From a virus, in the IMG/VR virus record IMGVR_UViG_3300021438_000038, positions 1 through 37,355 of that record: 37,355 nt of DNA, one strand, 5' to 3'. The notes under the pieces were generated by a model. The model ran no database searches, had not been told where the DNA came from, and was given only the letters and a program-made list of their open reading frames with translations. Each line of letters starts with the position of its first letter. The first letter of the stretch is position 1. The position numbers and the translations under genes were made by a program. Positions 1 through 6,165 of this stretch are shown here, in pieces.

Positions 1-160
1 TGGTGCAGACGGCGGTGACCTGTCGCGCTGTCTCGGTACCGAAGGGTAGCTGTCGCTCGAAGAGGATGGCCGATAGGTCGAAGACGGCGGCTTCTGCGCC
101 GCGCACCTTCTCGAGCGCCTCAATGCGCCGGAGGATTTGCGTTTCGGTCGGGTTCCGCAC
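1..160 (-). CDS. terL: Terminase large subunit, N-terminal part (continues at 37353)
   Basis: This is the 5' end of the packaging ATPase-nuclease gene, whose remainder lies at 35997-37355. Reading leftward from the GTG at 158-160 gives an open frame that enters the 61-bp terminal repeat (2-62) in the same frame as the copy at 37293-37353. Bases 160-63 plus 37353-35997 make 1455 nt, exactly 485 codons. The Walker A motif RRAGKS falls at about residues 54-59, just past the join. The GTG is preceded by GAGGG about 5 nt upstream and lies inside the 3' end of the upstream gene (stop at 120). Another start further upstream in frame is not excluded. Base 1 (T) disagrees with its counterpart 37292 (G), which would alter the codon after the repeat, so it is probably an edge error. 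Confidence 0.88.
   Translation of the reverse strand, partial: MRNPTETQILRRIEALEKVRGAEAAVFDLSAILFERQLPFGTETARQVTAVCT
2..62. repeat. 61-bp terminal direct repeat, left copy
   Basis: Bases 2-62 are identical to 37293-37353, and the flanking bases on both sides (1/37292 and 63/37354) differ. Because the repeat lies within terL and restores its frame, it most likely marks the overlap of a circular or circularly permuted assembly rather than a biological terminal repeat. Confidence 0.95.
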
Positions 161-386
161 TGACGCCCTCGAGCTTTTCGAGTCGCTCCAGCAAGCCTCT
201 GCCTTGCGTCACCTCGGTCATCTTCCCGAGACACCAGAGCGACCGCACCAGCTGGTACCCCGTATCCGGGTCGAGCCTCGACGATCTCATGTCTCGGTAG
301 ACGCGCGCCATCTCGCTCCTGACGTCCATGAGTGACTTCAGACGGAGTCGCTTGCCTTTTTTTGGAATGGAATCGTCAGTTGTCAA
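120..386 (-). CDS. Small protein before TerL; small-terminase candidate by position
   Basis: An 88-residue protein that is basic at its N-terminus (KKGKRLRLK) and then mostly helical, with an amphipathic stretch containing VRSEMARVYRDMRS and a second helix ending LLERLEKLE. It lies directly upstream of terL and overlaps its start by about 40 bp. Small DNA-binding helical proteins often sit in this place as the terminase small subunit, but I see no decisive motif, so the role is inferred from position only. The longest frame starts at a TTG (386) with GGAG about 11 nt upstream. The A-run encoding Pro-Lys-Lys (near 357-363) is potentially slippery, but no frameshift is needed to explain the gene. 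Confidence 0.75.
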   Translation of the reverse strand: MTTDDSIPKKGKRLRLKSLMDVRSEMARVYRDMRSSRLDPDTGYQLVRSLWCLGKMTEVTQGRGLLERLEKLEGVSAEPDRNANPPAH

Positions 387-392
387 GATGGT

Positions 393-680
393 TTACTCTC
401 CGTAAACGATGCCGCGAACGAGGGCCATCGGAACGAAAACGCGTTCCATACGCTGTCGATTCGAGACGCGGTCATGGTACCTCCGAGTCAGGAGCAAACC
501 GACGGGAAGCTGGCCCTTCTCGATGGGCACCGCGCGCCCGTCAGGCTCGAGTCGGGCCGGAACGATGGCGACGTCTGGAGCTGCCACTGACTGCGCCTCT
601 CCGTTGAACGGGACCGACTCCGAGAACCTCACGGAAGCGATGCGGTTGGCTTCGGGCGCTGGCTTCGGGGGGTCACTCAT
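393..680 (-). CDS. Hypothetical protein
   Basis: A 95-residue protein beginning MSDPPKPAPEAN. It has a Pro/Ala-rich N-terminal 15 residues, a central part rich in Val, Ala and Pro, and a basic C-terminal third (TRRYHDRVSNRQRMERVF). The start is fixed by an ATGA overlap with the upstream gene, whose stop is at 677-679. No family is recognised. It belongs to the leftward pre-terminase operon and is presumably expressed with the replication genes. Confidence 0.75.
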   Translation of the reverse strand: MSDPPKPAPEANRIASVRFSESVPFNGEAQSVAAPDVAIVPARLEPDGRAVPIEKGQLPVGLLLTRRYHDRVSNRQRMERVFVPMALVRGIVYGE

Positions 681-865
681 GCAGGCTCCGGGGTGTAGAG
701 TCCGGCCTCTTGAGCTCTCAGGAGCAGCGCGCGCACCCACTCCCGATGCTGGTGGCTGAAGTGCGGCTTGCGCGTCTCCTCAGCGAGCGCAGCGAAAAAC
801 AGCTGCGTCCTCAGCCACGGCGAAGACGAGGTGTCAACGTGCTGCTGTAGCTCGGTCCGGCTCAT
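677..865 (-). CDS. Hypothetical small protein
   Basis: A 62-residue protein, MSRTELQQHVDTS..., with a hydrophobic-aromatic core (SPWLRTQLFFAALAEE) and a His-rich centre (HFSHQHREW). No family is recognised. The ATG at 865 was chosen; an in-frame TTG lies three codons upstream. There is no good ribosome-binding site. Instead the start is preceded by a short hairpin (TGCGAC ... GTCGCA, 7-nt loop) that ends at the start codon. It overlaps the next gene by ATGA. Confidence 0.65.
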   Translation of the reverse strand: MSRTELQQHVDTSSSPWLRTQLFFAALAEETRKPHFSHQHREWVRALLLRAQEAGLYTPEPA

Positions 866-899
866 GCGACACAAAGAGTCGCATGGACCGAATCAGGAG

Positions 900-1304
900 T
901 CAACCCAAGTAGATCTCCACGCGAGCCCCGTACTCGCGCACCCCACCACGTTCCTGGTCTGGCACCCAAACAACGCGCGGATCTCGGTCGTCGACCCCGA
1001 GCGCATCGGCCACCCCGTCGCGAAGGCTCTTCACCGCACTGGCGATGCCGTCGTCATCGAGTTGGCGCGGGCCGACGTACACGAGACGGACGACGAGCGG
1101 GAAGACTCGCCCGCTTGTGGCGTTTCGCACCAGCATCCTTGTCGTCTCTCGGACAGTCTTGGCTCGCTTCGCAGTGGATCTCCACCCGGACCTCGAGTTG
1201 CTGGTGTTGACGAGCCGAACAGGCACTTCGACGCTGACGATCGGTGTCTTTGCGAGCATGAGCCGCAAAGCTGCAGCCAGGTGCTCGAGGCGCTCGGAGA
1301 TCAT
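900..1304 (-). CDS. RusA-like Holliday junction resolvase
   Basis: A 134-residue protein with the signature of the RusA family of phage crossover-junction endonucleases, which cut four-way junctions and resolve replication or recombination branches before packaging. The active-site region reads QLDDDGIASAVKSLRDGVADALGVDDRDP at residues 81-109. The acidic cluster D83-D85, Lys92 and the D105/D106 pair match the family pattern of paired Asp, Lys and a downstream Asp. The N-terminal half is divergent. The start is the ATG at 1304, which overlaps the preceding stop (ATGA) and has GAGG upstream; a longer frame from 1328 exists but fits the operon pattern less well. It pairs logically with the RecT and YqaJ genes on the other strand. 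Confidence 0.72.
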   Translation of the reverse strand: MISERLEHLAAALRLMLAKTPIVSVEVPVRLVNTSNSRSGWRSTAKRAKTVRETTRMLVRNATSGRVFPLVVRLVYVGPRQLDDDGIASAVKSLRDGVADALGVDDRDPRVVWVPDQERGGVREYGARVEIYLG

Positions 1305-1642
1305 CGCTGCGCCTCGGGCGACGTCCATCCATGTGGAGCGAACACGGAGAGCGATAGGCGCATCCGATGCCGCAGATGCTCCGTAGGTTCGTTGGTGAAG
1401 AATGCGAGTCCTTTTGAGGTAAGACGATACCCTAGATCGCGCGCCATTCGTTCTTGAGTTGTGCCCACAATGTTTCTGTCCAATTCAAGAGCTTGGTCTT
1501 CGATTATCGAGTCGATACAGAACTTTTGAACTCGATCCCTGAGACCTCTGAGGTCGATGAACTCGTCGGCGATCTGTTGCGGCACACCGGCCGCAAGCAG
1601 CGCGTCCATACACATAGCGACTTGAGTTGGCGTCAGGCTCAC
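1301..1642 (-). CDS. Hypothetical protein
   Basis: A 113-residue protein starting at a GTG (1642) that forms a GTGA overlap with the upstream stop, with GAGG eight bases before the start. It is predicted helical in its first half (LTPTQVAMCMDALLAAGVPQQIADEFIDL) with a mixed second half. No family is recognised. Part of the gene (about 1390-1560) is visibly less GC-rich than its neighbours, which may indicate a different origin. Confidence 0.75.
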   Translation of the reverse strand: MSLTPTQVAMCMDALLAAGVPQQIADEFIDLRGLRDRVQKFCIDSIIEDQALELDRNIVGTTQERMARDLGYRLTSKGLAFFTNEPTEHLRHRMRLSLSVFAPHGWTSPEAQR

Positions 1643-1974
1643 TTTCGCCACCTCGGCATCCCGCGCTCGTCCAGGTCCTCGGTGCCGAACGGCCGCAGCT
1701 CGAGCCCCTCGGGAGCGAGCGCGACCACTGGCGATCCGTCTGCCGTGCGAGCCATGGCCACCGGTTCGAAAGCCTGACCCACCGTCCGCAGGGCCGGAAT
1801 CACCTTCACGCCCGCGGCCTGCTCGTGGGCCAGGATCCAATTCGTCAGGCGCTCGACGGCCGCGGCGGTTGCGATGGCCCGGTTGTACTCCTCCTCCTCA
1901 ACGGGACAGAGGGCCAACATCTCGGTCATCTCTTCGACGGAGAGGGGCACGGCTTCGGTGATTGGCTCGATCAT
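1639..1974 (-). CDS. Hypothetical acidic protein
   Basis: A 111-residue protein, MIEPITEAVPLSVEEM..., with an acidic N-terminal half (CPVEEEEYNRA) followed by a helical segment and a Gly/Leu-rich end. The start ATG overlaps the stop of the 55-residue gene upstream (ATGA), and the end overlaps the next gene by GTGA. No family is recognised. Its place between the helicase loader and RusA suggests an accessory role in DNA metabolism, which is inference only. Confidence 0.75.
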   Translation of the reverse strand: MIEPITEAVPLSVEEMTEMLALCPVEEEEYNRAIATAAAVERLTNWILAHEQAAGVKVIPALRTVGQAFEPVAMARTADGSPVVALAPEGLELRPFGTEDLDERGMPRWRK

Positions 1975-2138
1975 GGCTTCTCCTCGGCCTTCTCGTCGAC
2001 CTCAATCCAGCGAGTGACGTTCTCGATCGCTTTGGCGATCGGAATAGATCTGGACTCCTCGTTCGATGCGTACACCGCGACCAGAAGCTGGCGCAATGCC
2101 TCGATGGAGAGGCTGGAGTCTTTGGTTGTTTTGATCAT
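1971..2138 (-). CDS. Small hypothetical protein (55 aa)
   Basis: A 55-residue reading frame beginning MIKTTKDSSLSIEALRQLL and ending in an acidic tail (DEKAEEKP). It fills the only gap between the helicase-loader gene and the next gene. It overlaps both by ATGA and has a strong GAAGGAG upstream of its start. The sequence is consistent with a single amphipathic helix followed by a charged tail. The function is unknown. Confidence 0.8.
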   Translation of the reverse strand: MIKTTKDSSLSIEALRQLLVAVYASNEESRSIPIAKAIENVTRWIEVDEKAEEKP

Positions 2139-2851
2139 GGTTTCTCCTTCGGTGCTGCGGTTGGTTTTCGCATCGATGCGCCCGACGTCTCAACACGCAC
2201 GTAGCTGGAAAGGATTCGGTCCGTGATGCGAGCCCCCAGCCATCGAGACAAGTTTCCGCCGAGAAGGTTCGAGGTCATGAGGGTCCTTCGCCCCCGGTCG
2301 TGTCTCGTGTCGAGGAGCGAACGCAGCGTTACGCGCGCATGGTCGTTCTCGGCTTCTGCGCCAACATCATCGATGACCAAGAGGTCTGCGCGCTCGAGTC
2401 GGTCGAGCTCCCCCGCGTCGTCCCAGGTGGAGAGCTGGCCGATTCGGGCTGCGGACGTCATGAACGCCCATCGACCCGTGTCGAGCACCTGCGAGACTGC
2501 CCAGCGGGCCGCCACGGACTTTCCGGTGCCGACGGGGCCGAGGACGAGACACCAGCGCTCGGAGCCCTGGAGCCAGCCGCGAACGCCCCGAAGCGCGTCG
2601 GTCTCGATGGCCGCAGCTGCGGCGCTTTCAGTGACGGTGGGCAACTGGGGGCGCAGTCTTTGCGCCTTGTACGCGGCGAGGGCAACCATGTCGGCTTCGG
2701 CTCGTTCGGCCGCGAGCTCGGAATACCTGGCCGCGAGATCCGGGCGTGCGTCCTCCCAGGCCTTGATGGCCGCCTTGGTGCGAGGCGACCAGTCGAAGTC
2801 GGGGCGCCCCAGGGCTCGAATGTCGACCTCGATGTCGGTCAGCGATCGCAT
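2135..2851 (-). CDS. DnaC-like AAA+ helicase loader
   Basis: A 238-residue AAA+ ATPase of the DnaC/IstB type. Phages of this kind use such a protein to load the host replicative helicase (DnaB) at their origin. Walker A GPVGTGKS is at residues 105-112, Walker B LLVIDDVGAE at 157-166, a sensor-like TLMTSN at 190-195, and the probable arginine-finger segment RITDRI at 208-213. The N-terminal 90 residues are helical and would carry the partner-binding surface. It lies immediately downstream of the initiator gene (TGATG overlap), the usual initiator-loader order. No helicase or polymerase gene was found in the window, which fits recruitment of host proteins. Confidence 0.9.
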   Translation of the reverse strand: MRSLTDIEVDIRALGRPDFDWSPRTKAAIKAWEDARPDLAARYSELAAERAEADMVALAAYKAQRLRPQLPTVTESAAAAAIETDALRGVRGWLQGSERWCLVLGPVGTGKSVAARWAVSQVLDTGRWAFMTSAARIGQLSTWDDAGELDRLERADLLVIDDVGAEAENDHARVTLRSLLDTRHDRGRRTLMTSNLLGGNLSRWLGARITDRILSSYVRVETSGASMRKPTAAPKEKP

Positions 2852-3777
2852 CAGAAGGCTCCCTCGTTGACCGTCACGACGGCTCGGACTGGGCCGGTGC
2901 CGCGAAGGCCAGACTCACCTGCGGACGAGCCTACGAAGTGCGCCAGGTGCTGCACGAGCTGGGACAGCGTGGCGACGGTTGGCCAGCCCTGGTGCGCAAG
3001 AGCTCGGGCCCAAGCATCCGTGACAGCCTCGGTGGATCCGAGCGACGCGAGCAGGGACGTCACGGCGGCGGCGTCACGGGGGGCAAACGGGTAGGCCGCG
3101 CCTCGGGCCCGCTCGAAGGCCTCGACGACGGCTTTGACGGTGGGCGCGTGCCGCGGGTCGGTAGGCTTCGGGGGCTTTGGCGGCTTGCTCTTGAGCGGCT
3201 GGGCGGGTGTCGGTTTTGGTGGGACAGATTCGAAAAGTTCCCCCGGGCCGGGCGGCGTCGCGTCAGCGACCCGCAACGCTTCTCCTGTTCCGTCACGTAT
3301 CGTTCCGTCCCGTCCCGTCCCGTCCCGTAGGGGCGTGACATGCCCGTTTGTCACAACGTGACCGTCACGCATGTCACGCGTGACAGATTCGGACTTCATG
3401 GCCTTCACCTTGGCCCGGTGGGCACGCTGCCTTTCCCTGTTTTTCTCGGCTCTTGACGCCACCTTCTGCTGTTTCTCCGCCCAATCGTGAACGTCGAGCG
3501 AGCCGTCTTCGTTGCGGTCGATCCATCCGCTGTCACAGAGCCCGGAGATGAGCTCTGACGGGTCGCCAGTCCACCCGAGCCAACTGATCGAGCTCGCCAG
3601 CGCCTCGGAGAACGAGGTCACGCGAGCTGTCACAACGTGACCGGTGGGACAAAAGCGTGACACCAACGCCCATGTCCGCGTGACAAGCCCCACCGGGTCG
3701 ACTCCTGGGAGGCGGCGGGCGAGGTCTCTGACCTTCAGGTGATCCGTCATGTCGGCGTCGACGCGGAACCAGCTCAC
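2851..3777 (-). CDS. Phage replication initiator (replisome organizer)
   Basis: A 308-residue protein with the layout of phage replisome organizers. An N-terminal domain (about 1-110) begins MSWFRVDADMTDHLKV, as in the winged-helix initiator domains of many phages. A basic linker follows (about 115-140, with REKNRERQRAHRAKVKA-like composition), then a low-complexity segment (about 140-215) rich in Arg, Asp, Gly, Thr and Pro, and a C-terminal helical domain (about 215-300), probably the helicase-loader contact. The start is a GTG (3777) in a GTGA overlap with the upstream gene. The low-complexity part is encoded by DNA dense in GTCAC/GTGAC sites and a CGTCC tandem array, so the gene may contain its own origin, as lambda O does. 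The upstream gene is a short paralogue of the N-terminal domain. Confidence 0.85.
   Translation of the reverse strand: MSWFRVDADMTDHLKVRDLARRLPGVDPVGLVTRTWALVSRFCPTGHVVTARVTSFSEALASSISWLGWTGDPSELISGLCDSGWIDRNEDGSLDVHDWAEKQQKVASRAEKNRERQRAHRAKVKAMKSESVTRDMRDGHVVTNGHVTPLRDGTGRDGTIRDGTGEALRVADATPPGPGELFESVPPKPTPAQPLKSKPPKPPKPTDPRHAPTVKAVVEAFERARGAAYPFAPRDAAAVTSLLASLGSTEAVTDAWARALAHQGWPTVATLSQLVQHLAHFVGSSAGESGLRGTGPVRAVVTVNEGAF
2873..3684. other. Candidate replication origin: cluster of GTCAC/GTGAC sites
   Basis: Seventeen GTCAC or GTGAC pentamers lie inside the initiator gene. Their starts are at 2873, 3020, 3059, 3073, 3292, 3335, 3350, 3358, 3364, 3373, 3380, 3532, 3617, 3629, 3637, 3657 and 3680. 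Two tight clusters hold seven sites in 3292-3384 and five in 3617-3684. A 16-bp sequence, TGTCACAACGTGACCG, occurs in full at 3349-3364 and 3628-3643 and is itself an inverted repeat (GTCAC-AAC-GTGAC). About two sites would be expected in this length by base composition. Origins inside the initiator gene are known in lambdoid phages; use as an origin here is inference. Confidence 0.5.
3301..3328. repeat. CGTCC pentanucleotide tandem repeat
   Basis: Four perfect CGTCC units (3306-3325) with degenerate copies on each side (CGTTC before, CGTAG after). It lies within the GTCAC-rich part of the initiator gene and encodes the repeated Arg-Asp-Gly-Thr-Gly segment of the protein linker. Confidence 0.85.
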
Positions 3778-4040
3778 GGGGCCACCTTCAGGTCGAGCTC
3801 ATCAATAATCCCAGCCTCAGAGATCGCCTTGAAGAGCTCGCCTGGGTCACCGCGCCAAGAACACGCATGCTCAATGGCTGAGCGAGATACTGGACACGAC
3901 CGGCCCGCCGAAGGGTAGCGCGCCATCCACGCGAGCAGGCGCACATAGTACCAACCGGCCAGCGGCTCGTTGAGGAGCCTGGCCAGTCTGAATACATCTG
4001 GGTGATCCATTAGGTCAGTGTCGAAGCGAAACCAGGCCAT
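3774..4040 (-). CDS. Stand-alone paralogue of the initiator N-terminal domain
   Basis: An 88-residue protein, MAWFRFDTDLMDHPDVFRLA..., that aligns by eye over its whole length with the first ~95 residues of the adjacent initiator. Shared features are M-WFR-D-D--DH--V--LAR-L, an Arg-Pro-Gly region, and SW-GDP-EL followed by G-IID. It lacks the linker and helicase-loader-contact domain. If it keeps DNA-binding ability it could compete with or modulate the full initiator. That is inference; an alternative is a cooperating partner. The ATG is placed by homology to the initiator start. No normal ribosome-binding site precedes it, because the upstream bases are the T-run and 3' arm of a hairpin. 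It ends in a GTGA overlap with the initiator gene. Confidence 0.8.
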   Translation of the reverse strand: MAWFRFDTDLMDHPDVFRLARLLNEPLAGWYYVRLLAWMARYPSAGRSCPVSRSAIEHACSWRGDPGELFKAISEAGIIDELDLKVAP

Positions 4041-4140
4041 GAAAAATACCCCGGCCGCAGCGCGATGTTGCAGCACCGCGCGGGCCGGGGCTCCCTACCA
4101 TCGGGATGGAGTCAGGTGATGTCGGGCTGCAACCGGACAT
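4015..4140 (-). CDS. Possible leader peptide spanning the attenuator hairpin (41 aa)
   Basis: An open frame starting ATG-TCC-GGT (4140) runs through the whole hairpin and T-run and ends 23 bases inside the next gene, in another frame. It is Ser/Pro/Gly-rich with no recognised family and only a weak ribosome-binding site. Its only support is position: ribosomes on it would prevent the hairpin from folding. It may be chance. Confidence 0.2.
   Translation of the reverse strand: MSGCSPTSPDSIPMVGSPGPRGAATSRCGRGIFHGLVSLRH
4041..4090 (-). terminator. Intrinsic-terminator-like hairpin abutting the ATG at 4040 (attenuator candidate)
   Basis: On the leftward strand a perfect 8-bp stem, CCCCGGCC (4090-4083) with GGCCGGGG (4056-4049), encloses an inner GCGCG/CGCGC stem. 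It is followed at once by TATTTTTC (4048-4041) and then the ATG of the truncated initiator paralogue. A GC stem plus T-run is the form of a Rho-independent terminator. Since no new promoter is apparent downstream, it may attenuate rather than fully stop transcription into the replication genes, and its 3' arm holds the only G-rich bases near the start codon. Confidence 0.7.
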
Positions 4141-4172
4141 GAGACGAACTCTGCAAGACTGGTCCGAGGTCG

Positions 4173-4559
4173 TCAAGGGTCATTCGGATCACCTGGGATG
4201 AAACCGACTTCGCGGCAGGGCAGGGCCTTCTGGAACTTCTGGTCGATCATCTTCGCCACCCTCTCGGCGAAGCGCCAGCCGATCGTTTCGCGTGGCTCGA
4301 ATCCCTGAGCTGACGATGTCAGAGCCATCAGCATCCCACGGAGCCACAGGACCGGGATGACGCGAGATCCAGCCACAGCCATCGGGTTCGACTGCACCTC
4401 GTCGGCGCGCACTCGAAGCCCCGGGGCGCAGTCAGGGCAGTAGTCGAGGGCGAAGTGGTGCCGGCCGCGCGGCATGGCTATCCACCAGCCTTCATTCGGG
4501 TCGCGCGTGCCCTTCTCCTTACCACACGCGCAGCACTGACAGACGAGGTGGCCTTTCAT
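4173..4559 (-). CDS. Hypothetical protein with paired CxxC motifs
   Basis: A 128-residue protein. The N-terminal 45 residues contain CQCCACGKE and, about 30 residues later, YCPDCA, which can form a four-cysteine zinc site. The rest is mixed, with a Trp/Arg-rich segment (ETIGWRFAERVAKM) and a C-terminal tail. The zinc ribbon suggests a nucleic-acid or protein contact, but no family is recognised. The start is the ATG at 4559, overlapping the upstream stop as ATGA. It is the last gene before the terminator-like hairpin. Confidence 0.75.
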   Translation of the reverse strand: MKGHLVCQCCACGKEKGTRDPNEGWWIAMPRGRHHFALDYCPDCAPGLRVRADEVQSNPMAVAGSRVIPVLWLRGMLMALTSSAQGFEPRETIGWRFAERVAKMIDQKFQKALPCREVGFIPGDPNDP

Positions 4560-4822
4560 CGCTTCGCCTCGACCCGAATCCCGGCGTACGCCGCGAGCCA
4601 GGCGAGGAGATCGACCGCGTCGACCCAAACGACAGTGTGGCCGTCCGCGTTTTCGCAGCAGATCTCGCCCCACAGCACCTTGACGCCTTTGTCGCCGCCC
4701 AAGACGCGCATCCGTCGTCGCCCTGTGCACGAACGAGGGACGACGAGTTGCACGCGATCGAGACCCTGAGAGAGTCTGTTTGCGGCGAACCGGGCGAGCT
4801 CGTCGGCGATCGCTGGCGTCAT
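4556..4822 (-). CDS. Hypothetical protein
   Basis: An 88-residue protein beginning MTPAIADELARFAANRL, with a helical N-terminus, a central basic beta-like region (RSCTGRRRMRVLGGDKGVKV) and a hydrophobic C-terminal helix (VDLLAWLAAYAGI). Overlaps with both neighbours are ATGA. No family is recognised. Confidence 0.75.
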   Translation of the reverse strand: MTPAIADELARFAANRLSQGLDRVQLVVPRSCTGRRRMRVLGGDKGVKVLWGEICCENADGHTVVWVDAVDLLAWLAAYAGIRVEAKR

Positions 4823-5394
4823 GACCGGCCCTCACCGATCAGTGCCCGCGCGGCCTCGATGTCGCGGATCGTGTTGCTGGGATTGGAGTCCTCGACGGAA
4901 TCGATCAGGGCGCGAAGTGCGGCCGTGGGGTTGTCGATGAGTTCGCTGTCCGCGCGGCGTTGCTCGTCGAGGATGTCGATCTTCTCGAGGGACCCGTCGC
5001 GAGCGGTGCGCACCTCATCGAGCTCAGTCAGGGTCGCGTGGTGTGATCCCACCTCGCTGTGGTGCACGCGGGTTCGAGCCGCGAGCGCCTCGACCATGCG
5101 CGCCGCGGCGTCCTCGAGAGTCACGAACCCGCTAGATCCGATGGCGTCGGTCAGAGTCCGGGCGACGGTGTGGCACCGAGTCAGTGCCTCATCGCGCATC
5201 GCAAGCGCGTCACCCAGGTCGCGGCAGAGCTTGGAGGTCTCGGCACGCGCCTCGTCGCGCTCACGGCGGAGCTTGACGATCTCGAGCATCTCAGCCGTCT
5301 CGCCTTGCTCACCGCCGCTGTGTCGAACCAGGACGCGACACGTGTGGCAACTGGCGCCGACGCACGCGGCCTTGAGGATTGAGCACGTGCTCAT
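4819..5394 (-). CDS. Coiled-coil hypothetical protein
   Basis: A 191-residue protein. Its N-terminus has a cysteine-rich patch (CSILKAACVGASCHTC) followed by a long, heavily charged heptad-like segment (about 36-70, EIVKLRRERDEARAETSKL) and further helices to the end. Such helical proteins of unknown role are common in phage early operons. The start at 5394 is set by an ATGA overlap. The four N-terminal cysteines might bind metal; this is not established. Confidence 0.75.
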   Translation of the reverse strand: MSTCSILKAACVGASCHTCRVLVRHSGGEQGETAEMLEIVKLRRERDEARAETSKLCRDLGDALAMRDEALTRCHTVARTLTDAIGSSGFVTLEDAAARMVEALAARTRVHHSEVGSHHATLTELDEVRTARDGSLEKIDILDEQRRADSELIDNPTAALRALIDSVEDSNPSNTIRDIEAARALIGEGRS

Positions 5395-5579
5395 GGCGTC
5401 ACCAGCCCTTCGTCGACGGCGACGCGAAGGTCGCGCTCCAGCACGTCGAGATCACACGCGCGCTGCTCGAGTCCGATCGCTTTTGGGGTGAGCTTGAGCT
5501 GGCGACGCAGGTTCATGGCCGCCCGCCGCACCAGCCGAGCGGCGACTTCCATGTGATAGGTGGGAGTGGCGTGTTTCAC
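5391..5579 (-). CDS. Small hypothetical protein
   Basis: A 62-residue basic helical protein (contains VAARLVRRAAMNLRRQLKL). It starts at a GTG (5579) that forms a GTGA overlap with the preceding stop and ends in an ATGA overlap. No family is recognised. Confidence 0.7.
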   Translation of the reverse strand: MKHATPTYHMEVAARLVRRAAMNLRRQLKLTPKAIGLEQRACDLDVLERDLRVAVDEGLVTP

Positions 5580-5824
5580 GGTCGCACCTCCCGCAGGCAG
5601 CAATCGACGCGTCGCCCGTCGAGCCACCTCGGCGCGTGGGGGCCATCGCTGGCGTAGCGGAGGGCACCGCAGTTGGGGCATGGGACGATCTTGTTGAGCT
5701 GGTAGGCGACGGTGTTCTCGTTCTTTTGGCCAGGAGTCCGGCTCGAGGTGGTGGATCGGAACGAGTGGCCCACGGTCCGCACGGCGTCCCAATCGGAGGC
5801 CCAGGTGATGACGGAGCGGCTCAT
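5576..5824 (-). CDS. Hypothetical protein with CPNCG zinc-knuckle motif
   Basis: An 82-residue protein with a CPNCG motif near residue 49 and a CC pair near the C-terminus, so a small zinc ribbon is possible. The N-terminal half is Ser/Thr/Arg-rich and probably flexible. ATGA overlap upstream and GTGA downstream. The function is unknown. Confidence 0.72.
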   Translation of the reverse strand: MSRSVITWASDWDAVRTVGHSFRSTTSSRTPGQKNENTVAYQLNKIVPCPNCGALRYASDGPHAPRWLDGRRVDCCLREVRP

Positions 5825-6165
5825 GGTCTCGCCTCCAGGTCCTCTGCGCGTTCAGCGCGCGCGGCTCGAATGGCTTCTCGGCGTTGCCTCCGAGCCTTTC
5901 GTTCGAACTTCAGTCGGAGCAAGGCACCAGGCACGGCAGCCAAGAGCGTAGCGGCGTCTCGGCCGGTGATTTTGACCCCACACCCGAGCTGCACGACGAG
6001 CACGCCGCGCTCGTCGACAGTGACGAGAGGGATTCGAAGTCCAGTCTTGCCTCGGATCCGCTGCTTCACGCCGGCTTCGACGAGCCGGGCGTCGAGAGCT
6101 CGACGCTCGATGTCCCAGCGCTGCTTCGCCGCGTCGATGGAGGCCCATGGGTTGGCGGTCTTCAT
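5821..6165 (-). CDS. Hypothetical basic protein
   Basis: A 114-residue protein, MKTANPWASIDAAKQRW..., with a compact central beta-rich part (residues ~45-80, RIPLVTVDERGVLVVQLGCGVKITG) and a very basic Arg/Ala-rich C-terminal helix (KFERKARRQRREAIRAARAERAE), which suggests nucleic-acid contact. The start at 6165 is set by an ATGA overlap; a longer frame to 6195 is less likely. No family is recognised. Confidence 0.73.
   Translation of the reverse strand: MKTANPWASIDAAKQRWDIERRALDARLVEAGVKQRIRGKTGLRIPLVTVDERGVLVVQLGCGVKITGRDAATLLAAVPGALLRLKFERKARRQRREAIRAARAERAEDLEARP

Noticed and set aside
2-62. End repeat as a biological direct terminal repeat or cohesive end
   Set aside because: It lies inside terL coding sequence and simply completes the frame, so an assembly overlap of a circular map is the simpler explanation.
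357-363. A7 run (leftward) in the gene before terL as a programmed frameshift site
   Set aside because: The zero-frame product is complete and overlaps terL normally; there is no second frame to join and no downstream pseudoknot apparent.
381-386. Perfect TTGACA (leftward) as a -35 box before terL
   Set aside because: No -10-like sequence lies 16-18 bp downstream; it coincides with the probable TTG start codon.
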